Part shown: piece after piece, positions 49,059 to 59,163 of the stretch | How the letters are laid out: every line of letters starts with the position of its first letter | Numbering within the stretch: position 1 is the first letter of the stretch | DNA from: Paraburkholderia megapolitana | Lineage (GTDB): Bacteria > Pseudomonadota > Gammaproteobacteria > Burkholderiales > Burkholderiaceae | Length of the DNA stretch: 64,000 nt | Assembly: GCF_007556815.1 (NCBI RefSeq) | Contig: NZ_CP041745.1 | Coordinates: 1,302,001-1,366,000 of the forward strand | Direction: 5' to 3' | Program-made: the position numbers and the translations under genes | The notes under the pieces: model-generated | Told to the model about the DNA's origin: nothing | Databases searched by the model: none | The model's input: only the letters and a program-made list of their open reading frames with translations

Positions 49059-49304
49059 GGCTTATGCGCAAGCAGTGCGAAAAGGTGGCGGGGTGGCGGG
49101 CGGGAGCTCGGGGAACGGGGCGCTGGTTCGCGCCGGACCGGCCGGCCAGGCGAACCACGGCTGCAAGTTTACCGAAAGTCCCGCCCGAAGATAGCGAAGA
49201 TTATGCGCGGGCTTACGGGCAGGGCCGTGTGAGGCCTCCGGCAGCGCGGCGGCGATTCTTCTAGAATCGAGGGAAATTTAGTTTGCACCCAGAGGAAACG
49301 CACC

Positions 49305-50084
49305 ATGGATATGGGAATCGCTGGACGCACCGCGCTGGTCTGCGCGGCAAGCAAGGGGCTCGGCCGCGGCTGTGCCGAGGCGCTCGCGGCCGAAGGCGTG
49401 GCGCTGACGATCGTGGCCCGCACCGCGCAGACGCTCGAAGCCACCGCTGCGGAAATCCGCGCGCAGACCGGCGTCGAGGTCAAGACGGTGGCCTGCGACA
49501 TCACCACCCCCGAAGGCCGCGCCGCGGCGCTCGCCGCCTGTCCGCAGCCGGACATCCTCGTCAATAACGCGGGCGGGCCGCCGCCGGGAGACTTCCGCTC
49601 CTACACCCACGACGACTGGATCAGCGCGCTCGAAGCGAACATGCTGACACCGATCGCGCTGATCCAGGCGACGATCGACGGCATGATGGCGCGCGGTTTC
49701 GGCCGCATCGTCAACATCACGAGTTCGTCGGTGAAGGCGCCGATCGATGTGCTGGGGCTGTCGAACGGCGCGCGCTCAGGGCTGACCGGGTTCGTTGCCG
49801 GCGTGGCGCGCAAGGTCGCGGGGCAGGGCGTGACGATCAATAACCTGCTGCCGGGTTCGTTCGATACGGACCGCATCAATGCAGCCATCGCCGCGCAGGC
49901 CAAGGCCCAGGACATATCGATCGAGGAATCGCGGCGCCGCCGCATGGCGTCGATTCCCGCAGGCCGGCTCGGCACCCCCGACGAGTTCGGCCGTGCCTGC
50001 GCGTTCCTGTGCAGCGTGCACGGCGGCTATATCACCGGGCAGAACTGGCTGATCGACGGCGGCACGTACCCCGGAACGTACTGA
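49305..50084 (+). CDS. SDR-family oxidoreductase with altered catalytic motif
   Basis: 259 residues. Rossmann fold with a modified glycine motif (CAASKGLGRGCAEALA in place of TGxxxGIG), DILVNNAGGPPPG (NNAG) and NITSSSVK with the catalytic-type Ser near 145. Where YxxxK is expected, the sequence reads LSNGARSGLTGF, so Tyr is Ser and Lys is Arg by alignment from the conserved GF. It therefore belongs to a divergent 3-oxoacyl-ACP-reductase-like branch that may use another mechanism or be non-catalytic. It is followed after 70 bases by a quinone oxidoreductase, probably one operon. Confidence 0.88.
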   Translation: MDMGIAGRTALVCAASKGLGRGCAEALAAEGVALTIVARTAQTLEATAAEIRAQTGVEVKTVACDITTPEGRAAALAACPQPDILVNNAGGPPPGDFRSYTHDDWISALEANMLTPIALIQATIDGMMARGFGRIVNITSSSVKAPIDVLGLSNGARSGLTGFVAGVARKVAGQGVTINNLLPGSFDTDRINAAIAAQAKAQDISIEESRRRRMASIPAGRLGTPDEFGRACAFLCSVHGGYITGQNWLIDGGTYPGTY

Positions 50085-50154
50085 AGTGCAACGCGGCGCC
50101 GGCAGCGTGCGGGCGCGCAACATCAAGCAAAACCAGGCCAATCCAGGAGAGACG

Positions 50155-51129
50155 ATGGTCAAGGCAACACGATTCGATAAGACCGGTGGCCCCGAAGTCA
50201 TGAAGTGGGTCGATGTCGAAGTGGGCGAGCCGGGCGCGGGCGAAATCCGCGTGAAGCAGCATGCGGTCGGCCTGAACTACATCGATGTGTATTTCCGCAC
50301 GGGTTTGTATCCGCTGCCGCTGCCGGGCGGTCTCGGCATGGAGGCGGCAGGCGAGGTCAGCGCGGTCGGTGCGGGCGTTGCGAACCTGCGGGTGGGCGAC
50401 CGCATCGCCTATGTCGCGCGGCCACCCGGTGCGTATGCGCAGGAGCGCGTGCTGCCTGCGGAAAAGGTCGTGAAACTGCCTGAAGGAATCAGCTACGAAC
50501 AGGCGGCCTCCGTCATGCTGCAGGGGCTCACCGCGCAGTATCTGTTGCGCCGTACCTACCCGGTCAAGGCCGGCGACACGATCCTGATCCAGGCTGCCGC
50601 GGGCGGCGTCGGGCTGCTGGCGTGCCAGTGGGCGAAGGCACTCGGCGCGACCGTGATCGGCACGGTCGGCTCCGACGAGAAGGCGGAGATCGCGAAGGCG
50701 CACGGTTGCGACTACCCGATCGTCTACACGCGCGAAGACTTCACGAAGCGCGTGCGCGAGATTACCAATGGCGCGGGCGTGCCGGTCGTCTACGATTCGA
50801 TCGGCAAGGACACGTTTACGGCATCGCTCGACTGTCTCGCGCCGCTCGGGTTGTTCGTCAGCTTCGGCAATGCATCGGGACCGCTGCCGCCGATCGACTC
50901 GTCCGAATTCGCCGGTCGCGGGTCATTGTTCTTTACGCGGCCGACGCTGTTTACGTATATAGCGAAACGCAGCGACTACGACGCGATGTCGAACGAGCTG
51001 TTCGACGTGCTGTTGTCGGGCAAGGTGAAGACCAGCATCAACCAGCGCTACTCGCTGCCTGACGCCGGACAGGCGCATGCGGACCTCGAAGCGCGGCGCA
51101 CGACGGGTTCGACGATCCTGCTGCCCTGA
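50155..51129 (+). CDS. Zinc-independent quinone oxidoreductase (NADPH)
   Basis: 324 residues, MDR superfamily without the zinc ligands. GLNYIDVYFRTGLYPLPLPGGLGMEAAGEV and ERVLPAEKVVKLPEGISYEQAAS in the catalytic domain, and the cofactor motif AAAGGVGLLACQWAKALGATVIGTVG near 145-170. This is the QorA-type quinone reductase family, which uses NADPH. ATG with CCAGGAGAG at good spacing is used, 23 codons after an upstream ATG. The unit ends at a strong terminator. Confidence 0.92.
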   Translation: MVKATRFDKTGGPEVMKWVDVEVGEPGAGEIRVKQHAVGLNYIDVYFRTGLYPLPLPGGLGMEAAGEVSAVGAGVANLRVGDRIAYVARPPGAYAQERVLPAEKVVKLPEGISYEQAASVMLQGLTAQYLLRRTYPVKAGDTILIQAAAGGVGLLACQWAKALGATVIGTVGSDEKAEIAKAHGCDYPIVYTREDFTKRVREITNGAGVPVVYDSIGKDTFTASLDCLAPLGLFVSFGNASGPLPPIDSSEFAGRGSLFFTRPTLFTYIAKRSDYDAMSNELFDVLLSGKVKTSINQRYSLPDAGQAHADLEARRTTGSTILLP

Positions 51130-51167
51130 TCCTGGACGGACCCGGTAATACCCGGACACCCCCGTAG

Positions 51168-51200
51168 AAAGCCGCTCCCCGCCAGGGAGCGGCTTTTTTT
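51168..51200 (+). terminator. Rho-independent terminator before kdp
   Basis: A perfect 12-bp stem AAAGCCGCTCCC / GGGAGCGGCTTT with loop CGCCA, continuing into a run of T (51191-51200 region). It isolates kdp from the quinone oxidoreductase transcript. Confidence 0.92.
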
Positions 51201-51201
51201 G

Positions 51202-51262
51202 TTTACGCCATTTTTACACCCCCCTCCCGACCTTTGACCTGACCTTTACGCGGATCAGCATA
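51202..51262 (+). promoter_or_regulatory. Putative kdp promoter with KdpE-like box
   Basis: The T-rich stretch TTTTTACACCCC (within 51202-51224) resembles the KdpE box known upstream of E. coli kdpFABC. TTGACC at 51234-51239 is a -35-like element, with AGCATA/GCATAT about 17-18 bases on as a poor -10, as expected for an activator-dependent promoter. Binding is inferred. Confidence 0.45.
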
Positions 51263-51302
51263 TCGTTGCACGCATCCAAAGTCCGCATATGGAGAACACT
51301 AA

Positions 51303-51416
51303 ATGGATGTGCTGTACATCGGGGGGATCGTGCTGTTCGCAGCGCTCACCTTTGCATTGATTGCCGGTTGCGAGAAGCTCATGCAGTTCCGGCGTGGCCA
51401 GGGAGCACGCTCATGA
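51303..51416 (+). CDS. 37-residue membrane peptide upstream of kdpF
   Basis: 37 residues: one hydrophobic helix (about residues 3-22, VLYIGGIVLFAALTFALIAG), then a Cys and a basic tail (CEKLMQFRRGQGARS). Its stop overlaps the kdpF start as ATGA, and kdpF in turn overlaps kdpA, so all three are translationally coupled. GGAG precedes it at good spacing. It resembles the small unnamed ORFs seen ahead of kdpF in some bacteria. It may be a structural or regulatory peptide of the Kdp complex (inference). Confidence 0.7.
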   Translation: MDVLYIGGIVLFAALTFALIAGCEKLMQFRRGQGARS

Positions 51417-51505
51417 CCTGGATTATGTGGTTATCGGGTGCCGCGACCGCGCTGCTGTTCGCTTACCTCGTTTATGCGCTTCTGCGCGCGGAGGACATTG
51501 AATGA
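51413..51505 (+). CDS. kdpF: KdpF, small subunit of the K+-transporting ATPase
   Basis: 30 residues: a single helix ([25 protein letters not shown]) with the KdpF pattern WL-x-G...YL-x-YAL-x-RAE. It stabilises the KdpABC complex in the inner membrane. It overlaps the upstream 37-residue ORF by ATGA, and its own stop overlaps the kdpA start by ATGA. Confidence 0.9.
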   Translation: MTWIMWLSGAATALLFAYLVYALLRAEDIE

Positions 51506-53307
51506 ACCTCAACAATGTCCTGCAAACGGTCCTGTATATCGTCGTCCTGCTGGCGCTCGCCGTGCCGGTCTCGGGCTATATCACGCGTGTGATGGACGGG
51601 ACCTCTCGCGTGGTCCGCTTCGGCGGTCCGCTCGAACGCGTGCTGTATCGCATCGCCGGGGTCGACTCTTCGGCCGAAATGGGCTGGAAGCATTACGCGA
51701 TCGCGACGATTGCACTTAATGCACTCGGCACGCTGTTCCTGTACGTGCTGTTGCGCGTGCAGGGCTGGCTACCGGGCAATCCGGCGCAGTTCGGTCCGAT
51801 GTCGGTCGACAGCGCGTTCAATACGGCTGTCAGCTTCGTCACCAACACGAACTGGCAGGATTACACGCCTGAGCAGACCACTGGCTATCTGGCGCAGATG
51901 CTCGGCTTCACGGTGCAGAACTTCCTGTCGGCGGCTACCGCGATCGCGGTCGTGATCGCGCTGATCCGCGGCTTCGCGCGCCATTCCGCGAAGACCATCG
52001 GCAACTTCTGGGTCGATGTCACGCGTGCGACGTTGTACGTGCTGATACCGATGGCGGCCATCATCGCTGCGTTGCTGATGAGCCAGGGCGTGATCCAGAC
52101 CTTCAAGGCGAACCAGGACGTACCGACGCTGCAGACCACGACCTATGCCGCACCGAAGCTCGATGCGCAAGGCAATCCGGTGAAGGATGCGAAGGGCAAT
52201 GCGGTGACGGTCGACACCAAGGTGACGACGCAGACCATCGCGATGGGCCCGGTGGCGTCGCAGGAAGCGATCAAGATGCTCGGCACCAATGGTGGCGGCT
52301 TCTTCAACGCGAACTCGGCGCACCCGTATGAAAACCCGACGCCGTTCAGCAACTTCCTGCAGATCGTCTCGATCCTGATTATTCCGGCGGCGCTGGCTCT
52401 GGTGTTCGGGCGCATGATCGCTGACCGCAAGCAGGGGGTCGCCGTACTCGCCGTGATGACGATTGCGTTCGCCGCTTGTGTGGTCGGTGAAATCAGCTCC
52501 GAGCAGGCGGGCAATCCGACCTTGACGTCGCTGCACGTCGATCAGTCGGCGAACGCCCTGCAGTCGGGCGGCAACATGGAAGGCAAGGAAACGCGCTTCG
52601 GGATTGCGCAGACCGGCATCTTTACGGTCGCGACGACGGCGGCATCGTGCGGTGCGGTCGACGCGATGCACGACTCGCTGACCCCGCTCGGCGGCCTGTA
52701 TCCGATGCTGCTGATCCAGCTGGGCGAAGTGATCTTCGGTGGCGTGGGTTCCGGTATGTACGGGATGCTCGTCTTCGCGTTGCTAGCCGTATTCGTCGCA
52801 GGCCTGATGATTGGCCGCACGCCCGAGTACGTCGGCAAGAAGATCGAAGCGTATGAGATGAAGATGGTGTCGATCGTCGTGCTGCTCACGCCGCTGCTGG
52901 TGCTGGTCGGTACATCGATCGCGGTACTGAGCGCTGCGGGCAAGGCGGGTATCTCTAACCCCGGTGCGCACGGTTTCTCGGAAATTCTCTACGCGTTCAG
53001 CTCGTCGGCGAACAACAACGGTAGCGCGTTTGCCGGCCTGTCTGTGAACACGCCGTTCTACAACATTTTGACAGCGATCGCGATGTGGTTCGGCCGCTTC
53101 GGCACGATCGTGCCGGTGCTGGCGATCGCTGGCTCGCTGGCTGGCAAGAAGCGCCTCGGTGTTACCGGTGGCACGCTGCCCACGCATGGCCCGCTGTTTG
53201 TTGTACTGCTGCTTGGCACGGTGCTGCTTGTCGGCGCACTGACTTACGTGCCTGCGCTCGCTCTCGGCCCTGGCGTCGAACATCTGCTGATGATCGCTGG
53301 CCACTAA
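51502..53307 (+). CDS. kdpA: K+-transporting ATPase subunit A (K+ channel-like)
   Basis: 601 residues, about ten membrane helices. It forms the selectivity filter and delivers K+ to KdpB. Signature segments: [13 protein letters not shown] and [38 protein letters not shown], and a later [10 protein letters not shown]. Start ATG overlaps the kdpF stop. Expression should depend on KdpD/KdpE during K+ limitation. Ends 19 bases before kdpB. Confidence 0.96.
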   Translation: MNLNNVLQTVLYIVVLLALAVPVSGYITRVMDGTSRVVRFGGPLERVLYRIAGVDSSAEMGWKHYAIATIALNALGTLFLYVLLRVQGWLPGNPAQFGPMSVDSAFNTAVSFVTNTNWQDYTPEQTTGYLAQMLGFTVQNFLSAATAIAVVIALIRGFARHSAKTIGNFWVDVTRATLYVLIPMAAIIAALLMSQGVIQTFKANQDVPTLQTTTYAAPKLDAQGNPVKDAKGNAVTVDTKVTTQTIAMGPVASQEAIKMLGTNGGGFFNANSAHPYENPTPFSNFLQIVSILIIPAALALVFGRMIADRKQGVAVLAVMTIAFAACVVGEISSEQAGNPTLTSLHVDQSANALQSGGNMEGKETRFGIAQTGIFTVATTAASCGAVDAMHDSLTPLGGLYPMLLIQLGEVIFGGVGSGMYGMLVFALLAVFVAGLMIGRTPEYVGKKIEAYEMKMVSIVVLLTPLLVLVGTSIAVLSAAGKAGISNPGAHGFSEILYAFSSSANNNGSAFAGLSVNTPFYNILTAIAMWFGRFGTIVPVLAIAGSLAGKKRLGVTGGTLPTHGPLFVVLLLGTVLLVGALTYVPALALGPGVEHLLMIAGH

Positions 53308-53326
53308 CGGGAAATTCGGGGATCCA

Positions 53327-55411
53327 ATGACTGTTCATACTGCAACACGGTCCATGTTCGATCCGGCGCTGGTGCGTCCGGCGATCGTGGACTCATTCAA
53401 GAAACTCACGCCACGCACGCAGTTCCGTAACCCGGTGATGTTCTGCGTGTACGTCGGCAGCATCCTGACGACGATTCTCTGGATCGCCGCGCTGGGCGGC
53501 CAGGCCGAAGCACCCGCGGGGTTCATCCTCGCGGTGACGCTGTGGCTGTGGTTCACGGTGCTGTTCGCCAACTTCGCGGAAGCGCTTGCCGAAGGCCGCT
53601 CGAAGGCCCAGGCCGCGTCGCTGCGCAGCGCGAAGAAAGACGTGATGGCCAAGAAGCTCAACGAGCCGCATCCGAAGTCGCCGATCCGCATCATGACGGC
53701 TTCCGATCTGCGCAAGGGCGACGTCGTGCTGGTCGAAACGGGCGACGTGATTCCGGCCGACGGCGAAGTGATCGAAGGCGTCGCGTCGGTCGACGAATCG
53801 GCCATCACTGGCGAATCGGCACCGGTGATCCGCGAATCGGGCGGCGACTTCTCGTCGGTGACGGGCGGCACACGCGTGCTATCGGACTGGATCGTGGTGC
53901 GCGTCACCGTGAATCCGGGCGAAGCTTTCCTCGACCGCATGATTGCGATGGTCGAAGGCGCGAAGCGTCAAAAGACGCCGAACGAAATCGCCCTGACGAT
54001 TCTGCTGGTCGCGCTGACGATCGTGATGCTGCTCGCAACCGCGACGCTGCTGCCGTTCTCGATTTTCTCGGTCGAAGCGGCGAAAGCCGGCCACGTGGTG
54101 ACGATCACCGCGCTGGTGGCGCTGCTCGTGTGTCTGATTCCGACCACCATCGGCGGCCTGCTGTCGGCCATCGGGGTGGCGGGCATGAGCCGCATGATGC
54201 AGGCGAACGTGATTGCGACGTCGGGCCGTGCGGTCGAAGCGGCGGGCGACGTGGACGTGCTGCTGCTCGACAAGACCGGCACGATCACGCTCGGCAACCG
54301 TCAGGCGTCGACCTTCGTGCCGGCGCCGGGTGTGACCGAAGAAGCGCTGGCCGATGCCGCGCAACTGTCGTCGCTGTCGGACGAAACGCCGGAAGGCCGC
54401 AGTATCGTCGTGCTCGCCAAGCAGCGCTTCAACATCCGGGCGCGCGACATGGGCTCGCTGCACGCGGTCTTCCTCTCATTCACCGCGCAGACGCGCATGA
54501 GCGGTGTCGACCTTCCGGGTCGCGAGATCCGCAAGGGCGCGGCCGATGCGGTCAAGAACTACGTCGAAGCCAATGGCGGTCGCTATCCGGCGGAAGTGAA
54601 CAACGCGGTGACCGAAGTGGCCCGCCGCGGCAGCACGCCGCTGGTGGTGGCCGAGAAGGGCGAGCAGGGTGCACGCGTGCTCGGCGTGATCGAGCTGAAG
54701 GACATCGTCAAGGGCGGCATCAAGGAACGTTTCGCCGAACTGCGCAAGATGGGTATCAAGACCATCATGGTGACGGGCGACAACCGCCTGACGGCTGCCG
54801 CGATCGCAGCGGAAGCGGGCGTCGACGATTTCCTCGCCGAAGCCACGCCGGAAGCCAAGCTGTCGACGATCCGCGCGCATCAGGCGGAAGGCCGTCTGGT
54901 CGCGATGACGGGCGACGGAACTAACGACGCTCCGGCGCTCGCACAGGCTGACGTCGCGGTGGCGATGAACACGGGTACGCAGGCGGCCAAGGAAGCCGGC
55001 AACATGGTCGACCTCGATTCGAATCCGACCAAGCTGATCGAAATCGTCGAAATCGGCAAGCAGATGCTGATGACGCGCGGATCGCTCACGACGTTCTCGA
55101 TTGCCAACGACGTTGCCAAGTACTTCGCCATCATCCCGGCTGCCTTCGCGACGACCTATCCGGTGCTGAACACGCTGAACGTGATGCATCTGGCCACGCC
55201 GGCGTCGGCAATCATGTCGGCGGTGATCTTCAACGCGCTGATTATCGTCGCGCTGATTCCGCTGGCGTTGAAGGGCGTGAAGTACCGGCCGCTGGGCGCG
55301 GCGATACTGTTGCGCCGCAATTTGCTGGTGTATGGCCTCGGCGGGATCATCGTGCCGTTTATCGGCATCAAGCTGATCGATATGGTGCTCGCCGCGCTCG
55401 GCTGGGTTTAA
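53327..55411 (+). CDS. kdpB: K+-transporting P-type ATPase subunit B
   Basis: 694 residues. P-type ATPase: AITGES actuator loop near 160, the phosphorylated Asp in [11 protein letters not shown] near 315, a nucleotide-binding domain, and hinge [21 protein letters not shown] near 530. Membrane helices surround these. It energises K+ import by KdpA. The family's K in the N-domain ([11 protein letters not shown]) is present. No truncation. Confidence 0.97.
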   Translation: MTVHTATRSMFDPALVRPAIVDSFKKLTPRTQFRNPVMFCVYVGSILTTILWIAALGGQAEAPAGFILAVTLWLWFTVLFANFAEALAEGRSKAQAASLRSAKKDVMAKKLNEPHPKSPIRIMTASDLRKGDVVLVETGDVIPADGEVIEGVASVDESAITGESAPVIRESGGDFSSVTGGTRVLSDWIVVRVTVNPGEAFLDRMIAMVEGAKRQKTPNEIALTILLVALTIVMLLATATLLPFSIFSVEAAKAGHVVTITALVALLVCLIPTTIGGLLSAIGVAGMSRMMQANVIATSGRAVEAAGDVDVLLLDKTGTITLGNRQASTFVPAPGVTEEALADAAQLSSLSDETPEGRSIVVLAKQRFNIRARDMGSLHAVFLSFTAQTRMSGVDLPGREIRKGAADAVKNYVEANGGRYPAEVNNAVTEVARRGSTPLVVAEKGEQGARVLGVIELKDIVKGGIKERFAELRKMGIKTIMVTGDNRLTAAAIAAEAGVDDFLAEATPEAKLSTIRAHQAEGRLVAMTGDGTNDAPALAQADVAVAMNTGTQAAKEAGNMVDLDSNPTKLIEIVEIGKQMLMTRGSLTTFSIANDVAKYFAIIPAAFATTYPVLNTLNVMHLATPASAIMSAVIFNALIIVALIPLALKGVKYRPLGAAILLRRNLLVYGLGGIIVPFIGIKLIDMVLAALGWV

Positions 55412-55465
55412 CAGGCTCTGTCCGGCGGCGCTGGCTGCCGGACGCGTCTAAAAGGATTGCCAATC

Positions 55466-56041
55466 ATGAAACTTTTTCGTCCTCTTATCGTGATCTTCGT
55501 CGTGCTGTCGGCGATTACGGGACTCGCTTACCCGGCCGTCATGACCGCTATCGGCCAGGGTGCGTTCCACCACCAGGTCAACGGCAGCATCATTGAGCAG
55601 AACGGCAAGGTTGTCGGCTCGTCGCTGATCGGCCAGCAGTTCGACGCGCCGCAGTACTTCTGGGGCCGTCTGTCGGCCACCAGCCCGATGCCGTATAACG
55701 CTCTCGGCTCCGGCGGTTCGAACCTCGGCCCGACCAACCCGGCGCTCAACGATGAAGTCAAAGGGCGCATCGACGCGCTGAAGGCGGCCGGCACCGATCT
55801 GTCGAAGCCGGTGCCGATCGACCTCGTGACATCGTCGGCTAGCGGCCTCGATCCGGAAATCAGCCCCGCAGCTGCCGATTACCAGATCGACCGCGTGGCG
55901 AAAGCCCGCAAGATGAACGCTAACGACGTCGCGGCACTGGTCGATCGCTATACGACCGGACGCCAGTTCGGCGTGCTCGGCGAGCCGCGCGTGAACGTGC
56001 TGGAGCTGAATCTCGCGTTGGATGCCGCAGCGCACGGCTAA
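55466..56041 (+). CDS. kdpC: K+-transporting ATPase subunit C
   Basis: 191 residues. One N-terminal membrane helix ([21 protein letters not shown]) then a periplasmic domain with [24 protein letters not shown] and the family block [25 protein letters not shown]. It binds KdpA-KdpB and raises ATP affinity. The ATG is preferred to the TTG three codons upstream; AAAGGA lies 9 bases before it. Confidence 0.95.
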   Translation: MKLFRPLIVIFVVLSAITGLAYPAVMTAIGQGAFHHQVNGSIIEQNGKVVGSSLIGQQFDAPQYFWGRLSATSPMPYNALGSGGSNLGPTNPALNDEVKGRIDALKAAGTDLSKPVPIDLVTSSASGLDPEISPAAADYQIDRVAKARKMNANDVAALVDRYTTGRQFGVLGEPRVNVLELNLALDAAAHG

Positions 56042-56061
56042 GCCGCGTCTTTTCCCCCAAG

Positions 56062-56091
56062 GCGGCGCCCTGCTGGGCGCCGCTGCTTTTT
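56062..56091 (+). terminator. Rho-independent terminator between kdpC and kdpD
   Basis: GCGGCGCCC / GGGCGCCGC form a 9-bp stem around TGCT, followed by GCT and five T. It partly separates the structural kdpFABC message from kdpDE, so readthrough or a second promoter is needed for the regulators. Confidence 0.8.
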
Positions 56092-56265
56092 GCCATTGCG
56101 CCTTTGCGCTGCTGCGCCGCTGTGTGCATCCGCCATCGCCGATGCGCATCGCATCCACCCGTCCCCAGCCGTTTGCGGATAGCGGGCCGCCGTGCGACCA
56201 TCGCGGCATGACGGGTTGCGCACCTGCATCCGCGGTGCCGCGTCCGCCCTCTATCGTCACCTTCG

Positions 56266-59163
56266 ATGAACCGACCCAACCCCGACGAACTGCTCGACAA
56301 ACTGCAGCGCGATGAAGAAAAACAGCAGCGCGGCAAGCTGAAGATATTTTTCGGTGCGTCGGCGGGCGTGGGCAAGACCTACGCGATGCTGCAGGCGGCG
56401 CGCCGTCGCATGGAAGACGGCGTCGATGTGCTCGTTGGCATCGCGGAGACGCACGGCCGCAGCGAGACCGCTGCGTTGCTCGACGGGCTCGACGTACTGC
56501 CGCTCGCGCATATCGAATACCGCGGCCGCAAGCTCGGCGAATTCGATCTCGACGCGGCGCTCGCTCGCGCGCCGCAACTGATTCTCGTCGACGAACTCGC
56601 GCATTCGAACGTGCAGGGCGCGCGCCACCTCAAGCGCTGGCAGGACGTCTACGAACTGCTCGATGCGGGCATCGATGTCTATACGACGGTCAACGTCCAG
56701 CATCTGGAGAGCCTGAACGATGTGGTCGGACAGATCACCGGCATCCGCGTATGGGAGACGGTGCCCGACCGCGTATTCGACCGGGCCGATGAAATCACGC
56801 TGGTCGATCTGCCCGCCGAGGAACTGCTTGGCCGCATGCGCGACGGCAAGGTGTATATGCCCGCGCAGGCCGAGCGCGCGGTGCGCAATTTCTTTCGCAA
56901 GGGCAACCTGATTGCGCTGCGCGAACTGGCGCTGCGGCGCACCGCCGACCGCGTCGATGCGCAGATGCGCGAGTACCGCGCCGATCGTTCGATCCAGCGC
57001 ATCTGGCAGGCGCGCGAACGGCTGCTGGTGTGCGTTGGTCCCGGCCCGGAAGCGCAGACGCTGGTGCGTGCGGCCGCGCGTCTCGCGGCGAGCCTGAAGG
57101 CGGACTGGATCGCGGTGTATGTCGAGACACCGCGGCTGCAGCAACTGCCCGCAGCGCGCCGCGAACGCACGCTCGGCGCGCTGCATCTCGCCGCCGAACT
57201 GGGCGCCGAAACGGCGACGCTCGCGGGCGCCGATGCGGTCGCCACGCTGGTCAGTTATGCACGGGTGCGCAATGTGTCGAAGCTCGTTGCGGGCGGCTCG
57301 ATGCGCACCGGTGTGTCGCGCTGGCTGCGGCGACCGATCGGCGAGCGCATCGCCGAGCGCGCCGGCGATCTCGACCTCACGCTGATTCGCGCATTCGAAG
57401 AGCGCAGCAGTGACGGTGCGTCGCGCGGTCCGCTCGACGCGGGGGTGCAGGCATGGCGCGAAGCACTGGGCGCCGCCCGCGAACGACGCTCGCCGCCGCG
57501 TGCGTACGCATGGGCGCTCACGCTGTGCGCAATCATTACGCTGGTCGCGAGCCAGTTGATCAATCACATCGATCTGACCAACCTCGTGATGCTGTATCTG
57601 CTCGGCGTCATTTTCGCGGCCGTGAGGCTTGGACGCGGGCCGGGCGTCGTGCTGTCGTTCGTCAGCGTCGCGGCGTTCGATTTCTTCTTCGTGCCGCCGC
57701 GCATGTCGCTGTCCGTATCGGACACGCAGTATCTGTTGACCTTCGTCGGCATGCTGCTGACCTCGCTCGTCATCAGCCATCTGACGTCGAGCCTGCGTCG
57801 CGAGGCGAGCGTCGCGCAGCGTCGCGAAGCGCGTACCGGCGCGATGTACGCGATGGCGGGCGAACTGGCCGCGGCGCTTACCACCGAACAGATCGTCGGT
57901 ATCGGTAGCCGCCATGTCAACGAAGTGTTCCGCGCGCGCGTGGCGATGCTGTTGCCGGACAGTGCGGACCAGGTGCGGCAGAAGATCGAAGACCCGGACG
58001 CCGAGGTTACGCTCGAAGGCGCGGATCTCGACAGCGACGTTGGTCAGTGGGTCTACGATCAGCAGAAGCCGGCCGGACGCGGCACCGATACGCTGCCTGC
58101 CGCGATCGCGCTGTATCTGCCGCTGAAGGCACCGATGCGAACGCGCGGTGTGCTCGCGGTTGCGACGCGCGATCCGCACGAACTCGATGTGCCCGAGCAG
58201 CAGCGCATGCTCGACGCGTTTGCCGCGCAGATCGCACTGGCGCTCGAGCGCGTGCACTACGTAGACATCGCCCGCGATGCGCTCGTCAACATGGAATCGG
58301 AGCGCCTGCGCAATTCGTTGCTGTCGGCAATTTCGCACGATCTGCGCACGCCGCTCACTACGATTGTCGGTTTCGCGTCGATGCTCGCGCAGACCCGCAC
58401 CGGCACGCCGCAACCTGGCGACGATCTGGTCGAGGCCATTCACGAAGAAGCGCTGCGCATGGCGGGCATCGTCACCAATCTGCTCGATATGGCGCGACTG
58501 CAGGCGGGTGGTCTGCAACTGAACCGCCAATGGTCGCTGCTCGAAGAAACCGTGGGCGCTGCGCTACGCGCATGCCGGCGCGTGCTGGCACGGCATCCGG
58601 CGCAAGTGCGGCTGCCGGCTGATCTGCCGCTGCTGCAACTCGACGCGGTCTTGATGGAGCGCCTGTTCGCGAACCTGTTCGAGAATGCGGCGAAGTACGC
58701 GCCGCCCGATACGCCGCTCGTGATCGGCGCACAGCGCATCGATAACGCGGACGGCACGCCGTTCGTACGCGTTACCGTCGACGACGCGGGCCCCGGCTTG
58801 CCACCGGGCATGGAAACGCGCATCTTCGACAAATTCACACGCGGCGAGAAAGAGTCCGCGAAGCCGGGCATCGGGCTCGGGCTCGCAATCTGCCGCGCGA
58901 TTGTCGAAGCGCATGGCGGTACAATCGGCGCGCTCAACCGGGTGGCCGCGGATGGGCACGTCGAAGGCGCGCGCTTCTGGTTCACGCTGCCGGTCGAGAC
59001 GCCGCCGCCGGTGCCCGATGCGGGCGATGACACCGATGAGAGCGACGAAAGCGAAGGTTACGTCGAGGCCTTGCCCGACGAGGACCCCGATGAAACGCAT
59101 GAACCAGACGAACCGCGTGCACTGCCCGGTCCGAAACCCGTAGCAGGACCCACCGATGAATGA
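56266..59163 (+). CDS. kdpD: Kdp sensor histidine kinase
   Basis: 965 residues. The N-terminal KdpD domain has the ATP loop FFGASAGVGKTYAML and ILVDELAHSN near 105; a USP-like domain lies near 245-375. Four membrane helices sit near 410-500, a GAF-like region follows, then HisKA with the phosphorylated His in ISHDLRTPLTT near 688 and HATPase with GIGLGLAICRAIVEAHGG near 870. It senses low K+/turgor and phosphorylates KdpE. The C-terminus has an extra acidic/Pro-rich tail of about 50 residues (DDTDESDESEGY, then DEDPDETHEPDEPR) not typical of E. coli KdpD. Its stop overlaps kdpE by 8 bases. Confidence 0.96.
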   Translation: MNRPNPDELLDKLQRDEEKQQRGKLKIFFGASAGVGKTYAMLQAARRRMEDGVDVLVGIAETHGRSETAALLDGLDVLPLAHIEYRGRKLGEFDLDAALARAPQLILVDELAHSNVQGARHLKRWQDVYELLDAGIDVYTTVNVQHLESLNDVVGQITGIRVWETVPDRVFDRADEITLVDLPAEELLGRMRDGKVYMPAQAERAVRNFFRKGNLIALRELALRRTADRVDAQMREYRADRSIQRIWQARERLLVCVGPGPEAQTLVRAAARLAASLKADWIAVYVETPRLQQLPAARRERTLGALHLAAELGAETATLAGADAVATLVSYARVRNVSKLVAGGSMRTGVSRWLRRPIGERIAERAGDLDLTLIRAFEERSSDGASRGPLDAGVQAWREALGAARERRSPPRAYAWALTLCAIITLVASQLINHIDLTNLVMLYLLGVIFAAVRLGRGPGVVLSFVSVAAFDFFFVPPRMSLSVSDTQYLLTFVGMLLTSLVISHLTSSLRREASVAQRREARTGAMYAMAGELAAALTTEQIVGIGSRHVNEVFRARVAMLLPDSADQVRQKIEDPDAEVTLEGADLDSDVGQWVYDQQKPAGRGTDTLPAAIALYLPLKAPMRTRGVLAVATRDPHELDVPEQQRMLDAFAAQIALALERVHYVDIARDALVNMESERLRNSLLSAISHDLRTPLTTIVGFASMLAQTRTGTPQPGDDLVEAIHEEALRMAGIVTNLLDMARLQAGGLQLNRQWSLLEETVGAALRACRRVLARHPAQVRLPADLPLLQLDAVLMERLFANLFENAAKYAPPDTPLVIGAQRIDNADGTPFVRVTVDDAGPGLPPGMETRIFDKFTRGEKESAKPGIGLGLAICRAIVEAHGGTIGALNRVAADGHVEGARFWFTLPVETPPPVPDAGDDTDESDESEGYVEALPDEDPDETHEPDEPRALPGPKPVAGPTDE

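Noticed and set aside
49059..49304. Short open frames between upp and the SDR gene
   Set aside because: Arg/Pro-rich, no ribosome-binding site, low information; not reported as genes.
56257..58530. 757-codon open frame opposite kdpD
   Set aside because: Shadow of kdpD; Arg/Ala/Gln-rich composition without domains.
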